A DNA stretch of 51,489 nt, from positions 1-51,489 of the forward strand of contig JACRJN010000015.1 in assembly GCA_016235675.1 (NCBI GenBank). The letters run 5' to 3'. The DNA is from Candidatus Schekmanbacteria bacterium (lineage in GTDB: Bacteria > SZUA-182). Numbering within the stretch: the stretch's first letter is position 1; the number at the start of each line of letters is the position of its first letter. Under the pieces are notes generated by a model, which saw only the letters and a list, made by a program, of their open reading frames with translations, was not told the origin of the DNA and made no database searches. Made by a program: the position numbers and the translations under genes. Below, one piece after another: positions 26,001-41,000 of the stretch.

Positions 26001-29000
26001 TATCCACCGTTATAAAAACGGATCTGGGGACTACGACTACTTCAGGTACCGGTTATGGTACGCTGCCGATAGATCGCTGGACGCATATAGTGGTTACCTG
26101 GGATCGGGGAAGCGGGCAGATTAAAGAATATATCAACGGTGTTCTTAAAAATACCAGCGGCCGGTCAGGTAATTATACGAAAACTACAGATCCGGGGTCG
26201 TTTGAAGTCGGGCGGTATTATTCCAATAACTATTATTTTGACGGTTTAATCGATGATGTAGTGTTTTATAATCGCGCTTTAAATGCTACAGAGATATTTA
26301 ACCGTTATAAGAATTCTTCGAAGTCTACCCGGTTCGCCGGAGCAACGGCCTATGATCAATCTAATTCAGGCGCAGGGATTAACGCCGGAGATAAGGTTGT
26401 TATTAAATTCGACGGCCCGACCAACGGCCCGGCGCTGGATTATGCCAACGGCACTATCGGAGGCGTGGATATCGATAGTGTTTTAAAGTTAGACACAAAT
26501 TATACCTGGAAAGATAGTACCGGGTCGATACATCCCGATTCCGTTTGGTCTTCTTCTGTTTATACTAATGACACGTTAACCATAGTTTTTAAGGCTTTCG
26601 ATGGTCTCAAGCCCACGGTTAAACCGGGAAATACTATTAATTTGAATAATGATGTAATCAAAGACGGGGAGGGGAATGTCATTAATGATGTTGCCACTCT
26701 CATTGGAAGTTTCGAATTGCCTCCGGACGCGGCGGTACATCTGAAATTCGATGAAAATGCAGGTAACATTGCCTATGATTCGAGCGGAAACGGTAATAAT
26801 GGAACCGTATCGGGCGCCTATTGGGTAGAGCAGGGCAAATATAATTCCGCCTTGAATTTCGAATCCGGATCTGTATCTTTAAACGGTTTAAGTCCGTCGC
26901 TGATGGCTTTAACCAGATTAACCGTCGAGGCCTGGGTCAGGCCGAATTTAAATGTTAGTGAGAAGGACACGATCTTGAGCAAATTTGATCAATTCCAGTG
27001 GTATTGGAGTCAAGCCGGGCACAAAGTTAAATTTTGTCCTACCAGAACCTGTAATAATGGCAGCGGGATGATTACCAGCTCTGGGAGCGGGATAGACAGC
27101 GTTCCGCCGGATAAATGGACGCATGTGGCGATAACCTGGGATGGAGGAACCATCAGACATTACGTGGACGGTGTTTTAACAGCCACTACCGGCGCCAGCG
27201 GTAGTATTACCTGGGATAATGATATCCAAACCGGCATGAGTGTAGGGCTTGGGACGTATCGATTTGATGGGCTGATAGACGAATTCGCTATTTATAACCG
27301 GGCGCTTACCGATGCGGAAATTCAAAGCCGTTACGGGCAAATCAGTACTCTCCGGGTTAACATGAAGGATATTCAAGCTGAAAACTCTTCGGAGAAAGGG
27401 GATGGTATTCAAGAAGGGGATCAGGTGACTATTAGATTTGACGGGGCTATCGAGTGCCAGGAAATTAATTGTACGGCAGGTACAATCTGCGGTGCAGATA
27501 TTGATAGCGTTTTAAAACTAAATAATAATCATACCTGGAAAGATAAGGACGGACGTATTAGTTGTGCATCGGTTTGGACCAGCGATGTGTTTACCAATGA
27601 TACCTTAGTAATAGTATTAAATAATTATGACTCTGGTGCAAACCAACCAACTGTTGCTGTCGGCGATACGGTAACTATTAATGGCGGCATTAACAGCGCC
27701 GCAGGGAATCCTGTTACGGACTCCATGTCAATCAGGGGCAGTTTCGATGTGCCGGCCGGGATTTTGCTCTATTGGAAATTTGATGAAAATGCCGGGCTTT
27801 ATGCCTATGATTCAAGCGGTTATGGGAATACAGGGACTTTGACCAATAATACTATTTGGACCACGAACGCCAAAAACGGCACGGCGGTCTCTGTTAATGG
27901 CAGCGCAATTACTGTGCAGTGTGTACCAAAACCGCAATTGTCATATTTAAAGAAATTCAGTATTGAAATGTGGGTAAGACCGGGCGCAGTAAGTGGCGGG
28001 TCAATTTTGAATGCCGATTTTATTACGTTGGAATATACTACCGACGGGCTAAAAACCTGGCTTTGGGGGAATGGGACGCCGTACAAAAAAACCGACGGTA
28101 CCGGCGCTTCCAGTTTTCCAACCGAACAATGGAGCCATATCACTGTTACCTGGGACGGCGGTACAATCCGAGAGTATATTAATGGCTTTTTTAAGAGAGG
28201 CACCGGGTATAGCTCTTCCAGCACAGCCGCGACGAATGCGGTACGGTTAGGGTATACTTTTAACGGATTGATAGATGAATTTGCCATATATAATCAGGTG
28301 TTGACGCCGGAAGAGATACAGCAGCGCTATAATACGTATGGTGTTAAGTTAGGCAATGTTTTTGCCAGTGATGAGGTAACTTTAGACGGTAAATTGCTGT
28401 CGGGACTTCAGATCGGGGACAAGGTTGTTATAAAATTCGACGGTGCAACTAATGGTGCGCAAATAGATTGGGCGGCAGGAACAATCGGCAGTGTGGATAT
28501 TGATAGTGTTTTAGTTATAGAATCCGGCCATAGCTGGAAAGACGGCAATGGACAAATCCATTCCGATTCGCACTGGGAAACAGACAAGTTTGCCAATGAT
28601 ACTTTAATTATTGTCTTAAATAACGTAATGGCCGGAGCGCCTAATGTGGAAGTAGGCGATAAGATTAAATTGAACGGAACCATATTGGACACGGAAGGTA
28701 AGCCGATTGTAAGCGAGGCCGTAATTCAAGGTGATTTTGGATTGCCCAGCAATGTAGTGCTGCATTGGAGTTTCGATGAAGCGGGTGGAAATGTCGCGTA
28801 TGATACCAGCGGTTACGCCAATCACGGGACATTGCAAAGCCAAGCGGTTCGTACTGATGAAGCGGTGGTAAACAGAGCGGTATATTTTAACGGCAGTTAT
28901 GACAGCGCTGTACGCGCGGAAGTAACACGCAATACCACCGGCTTGACGGGATTGACCATGGAAGCCTGGGTAAAACTTGATTATAACAATAGTGAAGGCG

Positions 29001-32000
29001 GATATATTATAACAAAATTCGATGAATACTTTTTCCGCTGGAATAATGGGGAAGTACAGGCGATTGTGAGGACGGATCAAACAACAGGAGTTGCCGGCGC
29101 AGGCGCCGGGAGTGTAGTCGTCAATCAATGGGCGCACGTATTATTAACTTGGAATGGGTCTGGTTTAAATATATATGTCAATGGCGTTTTGAAAAACAGT
29201 GTCGGGTGTGGGGGAACCAAAACATATCCGGCCAATTTGCTTTTCGATGTAGGCGGCGCCGCATATGCTTACAGAATCAAAGGTTGGGTGGATGAATTTA
29301 TTGTATATAACAGAGCGTTAACGGATGTTGAAGCAAAAGCGCGCTATTCCAGCAGCGGGATAAATATTCTCAGCGCGGTCGCTTCGGATAATTTGACAAT
29401 AGATAATAAATACGACGTCGGGATACAGTCCGGGGATAAAGTTAGCATAAAATTTTCCGGTTCCGTATCAGACGCAACCATTGCTTCGCTGACTGCCGCT
29501 AATATAGATCAAGTTTTGGTTTTGAATAATGGGCATAGCTGGAAAAACGGCGCCGGACAGGTAAATGGTATTGTTTGGAGTACGGGAACCTTTACCAACG
29601 ATACTTTAACAATATTACTTGAAGATTTTGACGGGGGAAAACCCGACGTTGGATACGGGGATGAAATTGCTTTGTCCGGAGGGGTTATTAAAGATACTGA
29701 TGGAAAAGTTGCGTTAGGCAGTTGCTTGATTACAGGTAGTTTTGATCTTCCCGAAGGGGTTGTCGCCTATTGGAATTTTGAAAAAATTGAAGGCAATACC
29801 CTGTTTGATGAAAGCGGGTACGAAAATAACGGAACCTTAATCAATAATCCGGAAAGCATTGTTTACGGTAAATCAGGCCATGCCTTAAAGTTCGACGGGT
29901 TAGACGATTATATAAAAATACCGTCTAAATACAGTATAAAAGCCTTTTCGGCTGTGACGATTGAAGCCCTTTTGAAACCAGACAGGTTATTCGCTGCGAA
30001 CAATATTGAGTTTCTTATAAAGTTCGATGAATATAGTATGTCATGGGGCACATCCGGATTAAAAACCACTTTAAGAACCAGCGGCAGCATTACTACTTCA
30101 GGTACCGGAGGCAACACTATTCCGGTCGATAAATGGACACATGTGGCCTTTACCTGGGATGGCAATAGCGACACTATAAAAGAATATATTAATGGATATT
30201 TAGTAAAGAGTACAGGTCTGGCAGGGGACACTACCTATAATACGAGTCAGGATTTGAATATCGGGGCGCTTACTAATTATAATAGATATTATTTCGGGTT
30301 AATCGATGATATAGCGATTTATAACCGCGCTCTGAGTGCTGACGAAATTGCTAGGCGCTATGAATCTACAGCTATAAGAACCAAATTGTGGAAAGCTCAG
30401 GCCGGTGATGACTTTGAATATTATACAAACCCGGCGGCAAATACATCTATTCAGTCCGGCATTCAATCCGGGGATATAGTAGTAATTAAATTCGATAATG
30501 CCACTAACGGCGCGGCTATAGATTGGGCGGCCGGAACAATCGGTGGGGTGGATATAGATAGTGTATTAGTGTTGGATAACGGGCATACCTGGAAAAATAG
30601 TGCGGGACAATTGAATGCTTCGTCGCTTTGGACCAGCGATATTTATACTGACGATACCTTGATTATTGCATTAACCGCTGTCGATTCGCAGGGGAAACCG
30701 AATGTCGCCGCCGGGGATACGCTGACATTAAACGGCAATATACTATTAGGCGCTGATAATAAAGCAATAAACGGAGAAATTGCCTTAGCCGGCAGTTTTG
30801 ACCTGCCCCTAGGAGCGCTGGCCTGGTGGCGTTTTGAGGAGGGAGCCGGCAGTAATATTCATGATTCTACCGCGTTGCAATATCATGGGACTATGCAACC
30901 CGATGTCGATGAAACCAGATGGCACACCTCAGGCGCTATCGGCGGTTCCCTGGGTTTCGATAATGTAGATGATTATGTGGCCTTCCCGTATGTCGCGCCC
31001 TTTACCGGTTTTAAAGCCTTTAGTATCGAGACTTGGGTTAAACCCGCTGGTAATGTTTCCGAAGGGGATATTATCGTGGCTAAAGGCAATGAATATGCCC
31101 TGATCTGGAGCCCCAGCGGTCTAAAGACCCGAATTTGGACTAACAATGGATATGTGGCGACAACGGGGACAGGCACCGGTGACCTAAGTATCGGCAACTG
31201 GCGGCATGTGGCAGTGACCTGGGATGGAGAAACCGATACTCTGACCGAGTATATCAACGGCGTAGCTAAAAAAATTACTACTGTAACCGGCAGCATGACC
31301 GATTATAGCAGCCAAACCCTGTTAAGATTTGGCATCTGGAGCGACGGCGGTTCGGTTTTCCACGGCGACATCGACGAAGTAATTATTTATGACCGGGCGC
31401 TTACGGCCAATGAAGTGTTACAGCGGGTCGGATTTGTTCTCAGTAAACCCGATAAACCTGTTAATGTGTCGCCCCTCCCAGGATCTGGAGGAACGGCGAG
31501 CGAGGTTTCGTTGCTGCCTGTTTTGACGGCTTCGGCCTATTTCGATGCCGATTGGGACAGTCAACTGGGTTCCAGATGGTGGATTGCTACAGATTCCTCT
31601 TTTACTAATATAATTTATGATAGCGGTGATAGTTTGGATTTGAGTTCTCATGAAGTAACTAAGGCCGGCTTTACCGATAGTCAGCGGCTATTCCTGGAAC
31701 CTAATACCCTATACTATTGGCAGGTAGCTTATAAAGACGCGCGCAATAATTGGTCTGATTGGTCTGATGAAACTTCATTTATTACCAGGACAAATACCAA
31801 ACCGAATAAGCCCGTAAATATGTTACCTGTAGCAGGTGATGTTAACACCTTCCGTACGCCTACGTTAGTAACCGCTGGTTTTTCCGACCCGAATAGCGGC
31901 GATGCCAAGGAAAAATTGAATAAATCCCAATGGCAGATTAGAATGGACGGCTGCGATTATAATGGCTCCGGCAGTTGCGCCGGTAATGTAAAATTTTATA

Positions 32001-35000
32001 CCAGCGGTGAAATTAGCGACGGATTGACCGAGCATCTGCCTTATGCCAGCAATAATGTGGTTATTTTAGATCAAAACAAACCATATTACTGGCAGGTAAG
32101 GTATGCCGATTTGGTTGACGGTATTGACAACTGGTCTGATTGGTCTGATGAGACGTCGTTTACTACCGGGACTAATCAACTTCCGGCAAAACCGCTAAAT
32201 TTGAGTCCGTCGGCTAATCAAACCAACGTTTCGATTGCGGCGACTTTATCGGCCTCGACATTAGGTGCTACCCATCGTGCATCGCAATGGCGGATCAGAA
32301 CGGCGGAAGGTGATTATGGGACGAACATCTACTATGACAGCGCCCCATCTAATGATCTAACCATCCATACCATTAAAGCATCATTAGAATATGGTCAAAA
32401 ATATTATTGGCAGGTTCGGTATCAGGATAATAACGGAGCCTGGTCGCCATATTCAGATGAAACCCCCTTTATTACAGAAGTGAAGATTGGTATCCCTACC
32501 GGAGCGATTAGTTATTGGCCGTTTGAAGAAGGGAGCGGAGCGGATACAGAAGACAGGGCGGGGAATAATGACGGTGTTTTGTATGGTAATTATAGCTGGA
32601 ATACCGGTAAAATAGGGAATGCCGTCAATTTCGACGGTAAAAGCAGTTATGCGAACGTTACCCACGATAGTAGTTTGAACGTTACCGATAACCTAACTGT
32701 CGAAGCCTGGATTAAAGCTGATTTCAACGCAGGTACTAACCGGGCGATAATTACCAAGGATTTTATCAGCCCGGTGCTTGCAAGCAACAGTGTATGTCCC
32801 TATCGGCTGATGATATTAGCGGATAGCGGCAAATTGGTGTTTACTACAGATTGTTATCCCACTGACAAAGAGGTCGTCAGCGATGTGGCCTTAAACGATA
32901 ATAAATGGCATCATATCGTGGGAGTTGCCGAGTCGGCTTCCCGCACTTTACGCCTTTATATAGATGGTGTATTGGCGGGAACAGGCCCTTATTTCGGCAC
33001 ACTCAAAACCAATACCGCTCCATTGTGGATTGGGCGCAGCAGTGAAATTGATAAGAAAGGCAACGGCTCTTATCCCTTCTACGGCGCAATTGATGAAGTG
33101 CTTATTTATAACCGCGCCTTAACTGCTTCAGAAATAAGTCAACGCTATAGTGCGTTGTATGCGCCCAATAAATCACCCCGGACACCGGTTAATAAATTAC
33201 CCGAAGCCTTCGCTGCTTCGGTTTCATTAAAACCGGGATTGGAAAGTTATCCATTCAGCGATCCGGAAAATGATGGGCAAAGCGCCTCCAGATGGCAGAT
33301 CAGGGAAGCGTCATCGGGTTATGGCGCCGCAGGTTCTTATGATTCAGGCATTGTCAATGATTTAACGTCTCATACCTTACCGGTTTATAAAGCTTTGCAG
33401 CCGGATACCCCCTGTTATTGGCATGTTCAGCATCAGGACAATAACGGCGCCTGGTCTAATTTCTCTGTTGAGACCAGTTTCACCACCAGAGGCAATCTGG
33501 CGCCGAATAAACCTAACAATCAATCACCAATTAACATTATTATAAACAAACTGCCGTTACCTGAATTGAAAGCATCTGCTTTTGAGGATGATGACAGTTT
33601 AACTGATGCTAACGAGGATCACCGTGCTTCCAATTGGCAGATAAGAATTTCTACCGGAAATTATGATGCTCCATTTTATCAAAGCACGATAACGGCGGAA
33701 ACCACAACGACATTGAATGTTCATCAGGTTGCAGCCACCTGGAGTTACAATACTCAATATTTCTGGCGTGTGCGCTATCAGGATGCTGGGCAGTTATGGT
33801 CGCCATGGTCGGATGAGACATCATTTACTGTTACGAGCGATGAGAAACCACAGAAGCCGGTTAATATTTCACCCCAGGGAGGGGAGGTTGTAGTTCGCAG
33901 GCCGGAACTGATTGCCTCTGCTTTTGCGGATGCTCAGGGGGATACTCATGCGGCATCGAAGTGGGAGATAAAATATTATACTACAGAATGCGGAGCGACT
34001 CCTGTTTATGAGACAACAACCAGCGCTTTGACTAATTATACCTTGCCTGCCGGGGTTTTGAGTTATAACACTAATTATTGCTGGCAGGTACGTTATCAGG
34101 ATAATCAGGGAACCTGGTCTGATCCATCTGATGCCACCACCTTTAGCGTCGGGGATAATGATCGTCCGACTGCTCAGAATTCTACTCCCGTTAACGGAGC
34201 TGCCGGGGTAAGCCGTACCCCGACATTAACCGCTTCGTACTCCGATCCGGAAAATGATCCGCAGGCCGGAAGTCAATGGCGAATAAGCAAGGTAAGCGGA
34301 GATTACAGTTCTGCCAATTCAGTGTACGACAGCGGACCGCTAACCGCACAAACCTCTCATGTAGTAACCACCACCCTGAACGGGCAGACTGCCTATTATT
34401 GGCAAGTGCGTTATCAGGATAACAGAGGCGCCTGGTCATCGTATTCCAGTGAAACTTCCTTCACGACGGTTTCCGGCAGCGGTTCTGCACCGGCCAGGCC
34501 GGGAAATCTGGTTCCCTTGCCGCCCGATAATCTGGATATATCTTTGCGTCCGCAGTTTTCCGCCTCGGATTTTTCCGATACGGATGGGGATATTCATCAG
34601 GCTTCCAAATGGCAAATCAGAAAAGAAAGCGGTAAATACGGCGAATCGGGGAGTTATGATTCCGGCAACAGCGCTAATTTAACCAGTCATATTGTACCGG
34701 TTTCTTCTGTTCTGGCACCAGATACGACATATTATTGGCAGGTGCAATATCAGGATAGTACCGGAGTGTGGTCGGCATTCTCCCTGGAAACCAGCTTCAT
34801 CACCAGGAGCAACACACCGCCGTCACAGCCGACAGGTACCGTTCCCAGCGGCAATGATATTAGCAGAAAACCGGTTTTGAGCGCGGATGATTTTGCGGAT
34901 ACCGATTTGGCGAACGATCCGCGTGAGCAGCATCTTGCCTCTTATTGGCAAATCAGAACCAGCAGCGGAAATTACAGTAGTCCGGCTTATCAGGCGACAA

Positions 35001-38000
35001 CAACAGCCGAGTTGACCGCCCATGCCGTCGGCATCCAATTAGCACCCGGTGACTATTATTGGCAGGTGTCTTATCGTGATCTTTGGGGAGCCTGGTCTGC
35101 CTTTTCTCCGGAATTATCTTTCAGTACTTTCTCGAATCAACTGCCGGCCAAGCCGGTAAATCAAGAGCCGGAGGATGGTATAAACAACGTATCTCCGCTT
35201 CTCAGATTAAGAGCAACGGTGTATAGCGATGGCGATAATGATCCGCATCAGGCCACCGGATGGGAGATAAGAATCGATGGGGGGTCGTATTCATCCCCGG
35301 CGTATGCCCTTACCACAAACACTGATTTAGAAAGCCATTTACTGGCAAGCGCCTTAAGCCATAATACAACATATTATTGGCACGTTCGTTATCAGGACTC
35401 GATCGGCGGCTGGTCGGATTGGTCGGAGGAGACTTCCTTTACCACCGGGGTCAATAATCCTCCGGAAAAACCGCTAAATATCGCACCTGCTAAGGGGGCA
35501 AGCAATATTAATACTAAGCCTGCTTTACAGGCATCGAATTTTGTAGATTATTATCCTCCTAGCGATCAGCAATCCGCCAGTCAATGGCAGATTACTAAAA
35601 TCGGGGGAAGTTATATCCCCTCGGATTTGGCTTACGACAGCGGCCCGATTAGCGATAAGACTAATCATTCAATTACCGCTTCCCTGGAAGGAGCGACTAC
35701 CTATTATTGGCATACCGGATATAGAGATAGTCAGGGTGCTTGGTCGGATTGGTCGGATGAGTGGTCGTTTACCACGCAATCAGTGACGGGTAAAGCCCCC
35801 GATAAACCGACTAATTTCGCCCCTGCGGGAACAGATGTCAGCCTTATTCCTGTTTTGCAGGCCTACGATTTTAGCGATCAGGACGGGCATACCCATCAGG
35901 CTTCTATCTGGCAGATCAGAAAAGATGGGGGTATTTACGGGGATGCCGATTCTTATAACAGCGGTTCGTCTTCCGATTTAACTGCCCATGGGATCGGGGT
36001 ACAATTAAAAGCAGGCACCACTTATTTCTGGCGTGTACAATATAAAGATTCCAGTGAAATGTGGTCGGCGTATTCCGACGAAACGACATTTAAGACCAGA
36101 GTAAACAATAAACCGGATGCGCCATCCGCCGATTACCCCAATAATATAAGCGATGTAAATCATTCGCCGATATTGATTTCCAGTGCGTTTTCCGATCAAG
36201 ATGATTCGATTGATCCTCAAGGGGAATATCATCTGGCTACCAATTGGCAAATCAGCAATATATCCGAAGATTACAGCTCTCCGGTTTATCAATATACTTC
36301 GACCGCTGCCGAAGAATTGCTGTCTCATCAGGTAACAAGCGTTTTGTCGGGCGGAACATATTTCTGGAGGGTGAGACATGAGGATTCCAGCGGAGTTTGG
36401 TCGGATTATTCACCAGAAGGTTCATTTATAACCGGAGAAAATTATATCCCCAATACTCCGCAACCGGTAGCTCCCATTAATGGAACAATGATAAATCCAT
36501 GCGCGGTTATTTTGACCGCTACAGCCTTTAGTGATAATAACGCTGCCGATTGGCAACAGGCTTCACAATGGCAGGTGTCTGAAACGTTTAGTGATTACAG
36601 TGCCGACAATTTAGTTTACGATAGCGGGCCGTATAACGATCAAAGCAGTCATTCAATTAACTCATGTCTGCCGGGAGGAACCTTATATTGGCGTGTACGT
36701 TATCAGGATAATCACGGAGCCTGGTCTTTGTATTCGAATGAGCAATCATTTTTTGCCGGGGTAATGCCCTCAGGTGCGGTAGCCTATTGGAAATTGGATG
36801 ACAACGGCAGCAATACAGCTACTGATAGCAAAGGGGCCAATCCTGGTTCACTTAAACCCACTTTCCCCGGTGACAGCCCGTTATGGACTCCTGCAAATCA
36901 TGATTATGGCTTAAGCTTTGACGGGATTAATGATTATGTGTCTACAGGGGATGTTTTAGATAATGTTTTTGCCGGAACCGGTAAGAAGTTTTCTATAATA
37001 ACCTGGATCAAACAAGACGCTACCGTTGCCGGAGAAAAGTATATTATAGGCAAGTTAGCCGATTCTGCATTCTCTCCCGGAGAAAATCAACGGCAATTAG
37101 CTTTGTCGGTAGTAAATGGGAAAATTCAATTTGCATATTATGGCGCTTTAGGTGGAAGCAGCTACAGAGTTTTTCAAGCAGATGCGGCCTCTATTTTGCC
37201 GGGTGAATGGTATCAGGTAGTAACTACCTATGATCAGACATTAACCTATGACAGCAGAGTTTCAATATATATTAATGGCACAGGTCAATCGCTTTCAGTA
37301 GTTTATACAGCGGGGTCACCTGCCGCTATACCTGATGGAACCGCTCAATTAGGGATCGGTGCTGCGGTAAATTCCGCAGGGACACAGAGTATATATAATT
37401 TTAATGGAACCATAGATGATGTAGCTATTTATAGCCGGGTTTTAACAGTTGATGAATTCGCCACGGCTACTGGTCCGCAAAGACCCAACAACCTCTTGCC
37501 TTCTAATGCAGCATCTGCTGTTTCTTTGCGGCCTGTTTTTGCCGCGGATGAATTTGTAACTGAAAATGGGGACACCCACCAGGCCTCGCAATGGCAGGTT
37601 AGGGCGCAAACAGGAATATACGGCGGCAATGATTCTTATGATAGCGGACAGCATGTTATAGATTTGACCAGTCATGCTCTGTCCATTACAGAAATTCTTA
37701 AGCCCGACAATAGTTATTATTGGCGGGTAAAATATCAGGATAATGCTGGCGACTGGTCGCTTTGGTCCAGGGAGACTGTCTTTGCGACCAGAAGCAATAC
37801 CGCTCCTGATGCCCCTATAAGTTTAGCGCCCAACGGGGCAAATAATGTCAGCCTGCCGCCGCAGTTGGCCGCCGGAGATATGGCGGATAACGATAATCTG
37901 ACCGATCCGGACGGGGAATTACATTATGCTTCGCAATGGCAGATAGCGGCTGATGATCAATTTACTAATATTGTTTATGATTCCCAACCTTGCGCTGATT

Positions 38001-41000
38001 TGACACAGCATATCGTCAGCGGAGTTTTAACCCCCGGCACCTATTATTGGCGTGTGGCTTATCAAGATGCGGGCGGTTTGTGGTCAAGCTGGTCGGCTAC
38101 GGCGGTATTCACCAGCGTCGGCAATGTTGCGCCCAATCAGCCGGGAAATGTTAACCCGACAGCCGGGCAGGTTGGGGTATTACGCAGTCCCACCCTGCAA
38201 GCCTCGGCTTTTTCAGACAACGACGGAGATGCGCAGCATCATTATGCCTCTTATTGGGCGATCAGAAGCGACGGCGGCAATTATGACAACCCGGCTTATC
38301 AAATTACCAGTACGACAGATTTGACGGCCTATGCGGTACCGATAGCTTATGCGTTGCAGGCTAACGCACTCTATTACTGGCAGGTAAAATATCAGGATGC
38401 CGCCGGTGCCTGGTCGCCGTATTCGGATGAAACGTCATTTACCACATCAGCCAAAAACAGACCCTATACTCCCAACAATGCTCTGCCCTTGAACGGGGCG
38501 AATCAGGTTGATCGGACGCCGGTTTTATCCGCATCCGCATTCAGCGATCCCGACGGGGATAGCCAACAGGCCAGTCAATGGCAGGTTACCACAAGCCCAG
38601 GGGATTATTCAGCAAGTTCATTGGTTTATGGAAGCGGAGCCAGCGCCGATACAAATTCCCACCCAGTTATTACGCTTCTGGATAGCGGGAGTGTTTATTA
38701 CTGGCACGTGAGGTATCAGGATACGGACGGGAATTGGTCATTATATTCAGCCGAATGGTCTTTTAAGACCGAATACGGGTTAAACCATGCGCCTGCCAGA
38801 CCGAATAATTATTTACCGGCAGGTAGTGGGGTCACCCTCTTGCCGGCATTGCAGGTTGTTGGCCAGGATTATTACGATCCAGACGGCGATCCTCAGGCAG
38901 CTTCAAGATGGCAAATCAGGAAAGATGTCGGTATTTATGGCGGAAGCGGGTCATATGACAGCGGCGAAAGTCTGGATTTAACCAGCCATAAACCCCCGGT
39001 TTCATCAATATTGACGCCGGCTACGGTTTATTATTGGCGTGTAATCTATAAAGATGCCGATAACAACTGGTCTGAGTTATCGGCTGAAACCAGTTTTGCC
39101 ACCCGCGCCAATGGCGTTCCTCATACTCCGGGCAATCAAACACCCGCTAACAACGCAACAGGCGTCTATTTATCGCCGATACTCACAGCGTCCGCCTTTG
39201 AAGATGACGACATTTTATTAGATGTAAATGAATATCACAAGGCAAGCAAATGGCAAGTGGCTACCGATGCTCAATTTAATAGTATTATTTATACGTGCGA
39301 TCCTTGTACTGATTTGATACAAATAACGATTCCGCCAGGTACTTTAGCCGCATATCAAACTTATTATTGGCGTGTGGCCTATCAGGATGCAGCGGGGGCT
39401 TGGTCGGAGTTTTCACCTGCGTTTACCTTTAATACCGGAAATAATTCAGCGCCGCGTAAACCCAACAACATTAATCCGGCAAACAATACCACCGGGATTT
39501 CCCGTCGTCCGGCTTTAAGCGCCTCATCCTATATCGATCCGGAAGGGAATGCACAAACCGCCGCCCGTTGGCAGATTACCACCGCGAAGGGTGATTATAC
39601 GTCACCGGTATATCAAATTACCACCGGAAGCGATCTAACCGGGCACAGGGTAGCTATCGGCGCCTTAACTTACGGGACAACCTATTTCTGGCATGTTGGC
39701 TATAAAGATCATCAGGATTGGTCGGACTGGTCGGATGAAACCTCTTTCACTACGGTGAATAAAGTAGATTCGGGAGTAGTGGCCTATTGGACTTTTGAAG
39801 AGGGCAGCGGGCAGACTACGGAGGATATAAGCGCAAACGATCATCGCGGTCTTTTAGGGCTTGGCAATTTAGCGGATAGTAAGGACCCGGCGTGGGTATT
39901 AAACGGCAAATTCGGCAAAGCCTTAAGTTTCGATGGGACAGACGATGCGGTAACGGTTCTGGATTCTCCACAACTGAGCCTGGAAAATGCGATCACCCTG
40001 GAAGCTTGGCTGAATATTGACGCCCCGTCCAATAATATTCTCCGGAAGGATTTTAGCGATTGGTATCTGAGCTTAGGCGATGGAGGCGCTAATAATAACA
40101 GAGGGACTAACCCTGAATTTTTCGTAAAGACTTCCGGTGGTTACTACAACATTATCGGCACGGGCGCTTTGGAGCTTAACCGCTGGTATCATTTGCTGGC
40201 CACCTACGATGGTGCGGGCGCAAAATTGTATGTCAACGGGAACGAAGCCCAGGTAAACAGCATAAGCTCTCAAACCGGCGTCATTTCCCGCTACGGTTCC
40301 TATTTAAAGATCGGTGCCTGGGAAACGGATACCTTTGACGGCCTGTTGGACGAAGTGGTAATTTACAACCGGGCGCTGTCGGCTAGCGAAGCGGAAGAGC
40401 GTTTCGGCGGTGTGTGGATAAAGAGCGCTCTGGCTCTGGATGGAGCCGGGGAGAATGGTTTACAGGCTGGTGACCAAGTGATAATAACCTTTAACGGCGA
40501 AACAAATGGGGATACTATTAATGCTGCCAATATAGACACGGCGCTGGCCTTGGACAGCGGCTCCTGGCTGGACGGCAATGGGGCTGTCGGCTCGGCGCAA
40601 TGGAGCGGCAGTGTCTATTTTAACGACACTTTGACTATAACTTTAAGTACCGGCGGCGGTATTCCGACTATCTCCGCTAATAATGTGATTCATTTACCGG
40701 GGACAATCAAGGATAAATATAATAATGGGATTAGCGAATCTATTACTCTGGCTGGAAGTTTTGACCCTGTTCCCGATGGTGCGGCGGCATGTTGGAAGTT
40801 TAATGAAGGCAGCGGCAGCGTCGCCTATGACAGCACGGCTAATAATAATATCGGAACATTGAAGGATAATGCTGCGTGGACGAGCGGCAAACTGGCGGAT
40901 GGGCTTTATTTAGACGGCAGCGGAGATTATGTCGATGCCGGAGCCGGCAGCAGCCTGAAATTCAATCTGGCTGACGGCTTCAGCGTGGAAGCCTGGGTCG

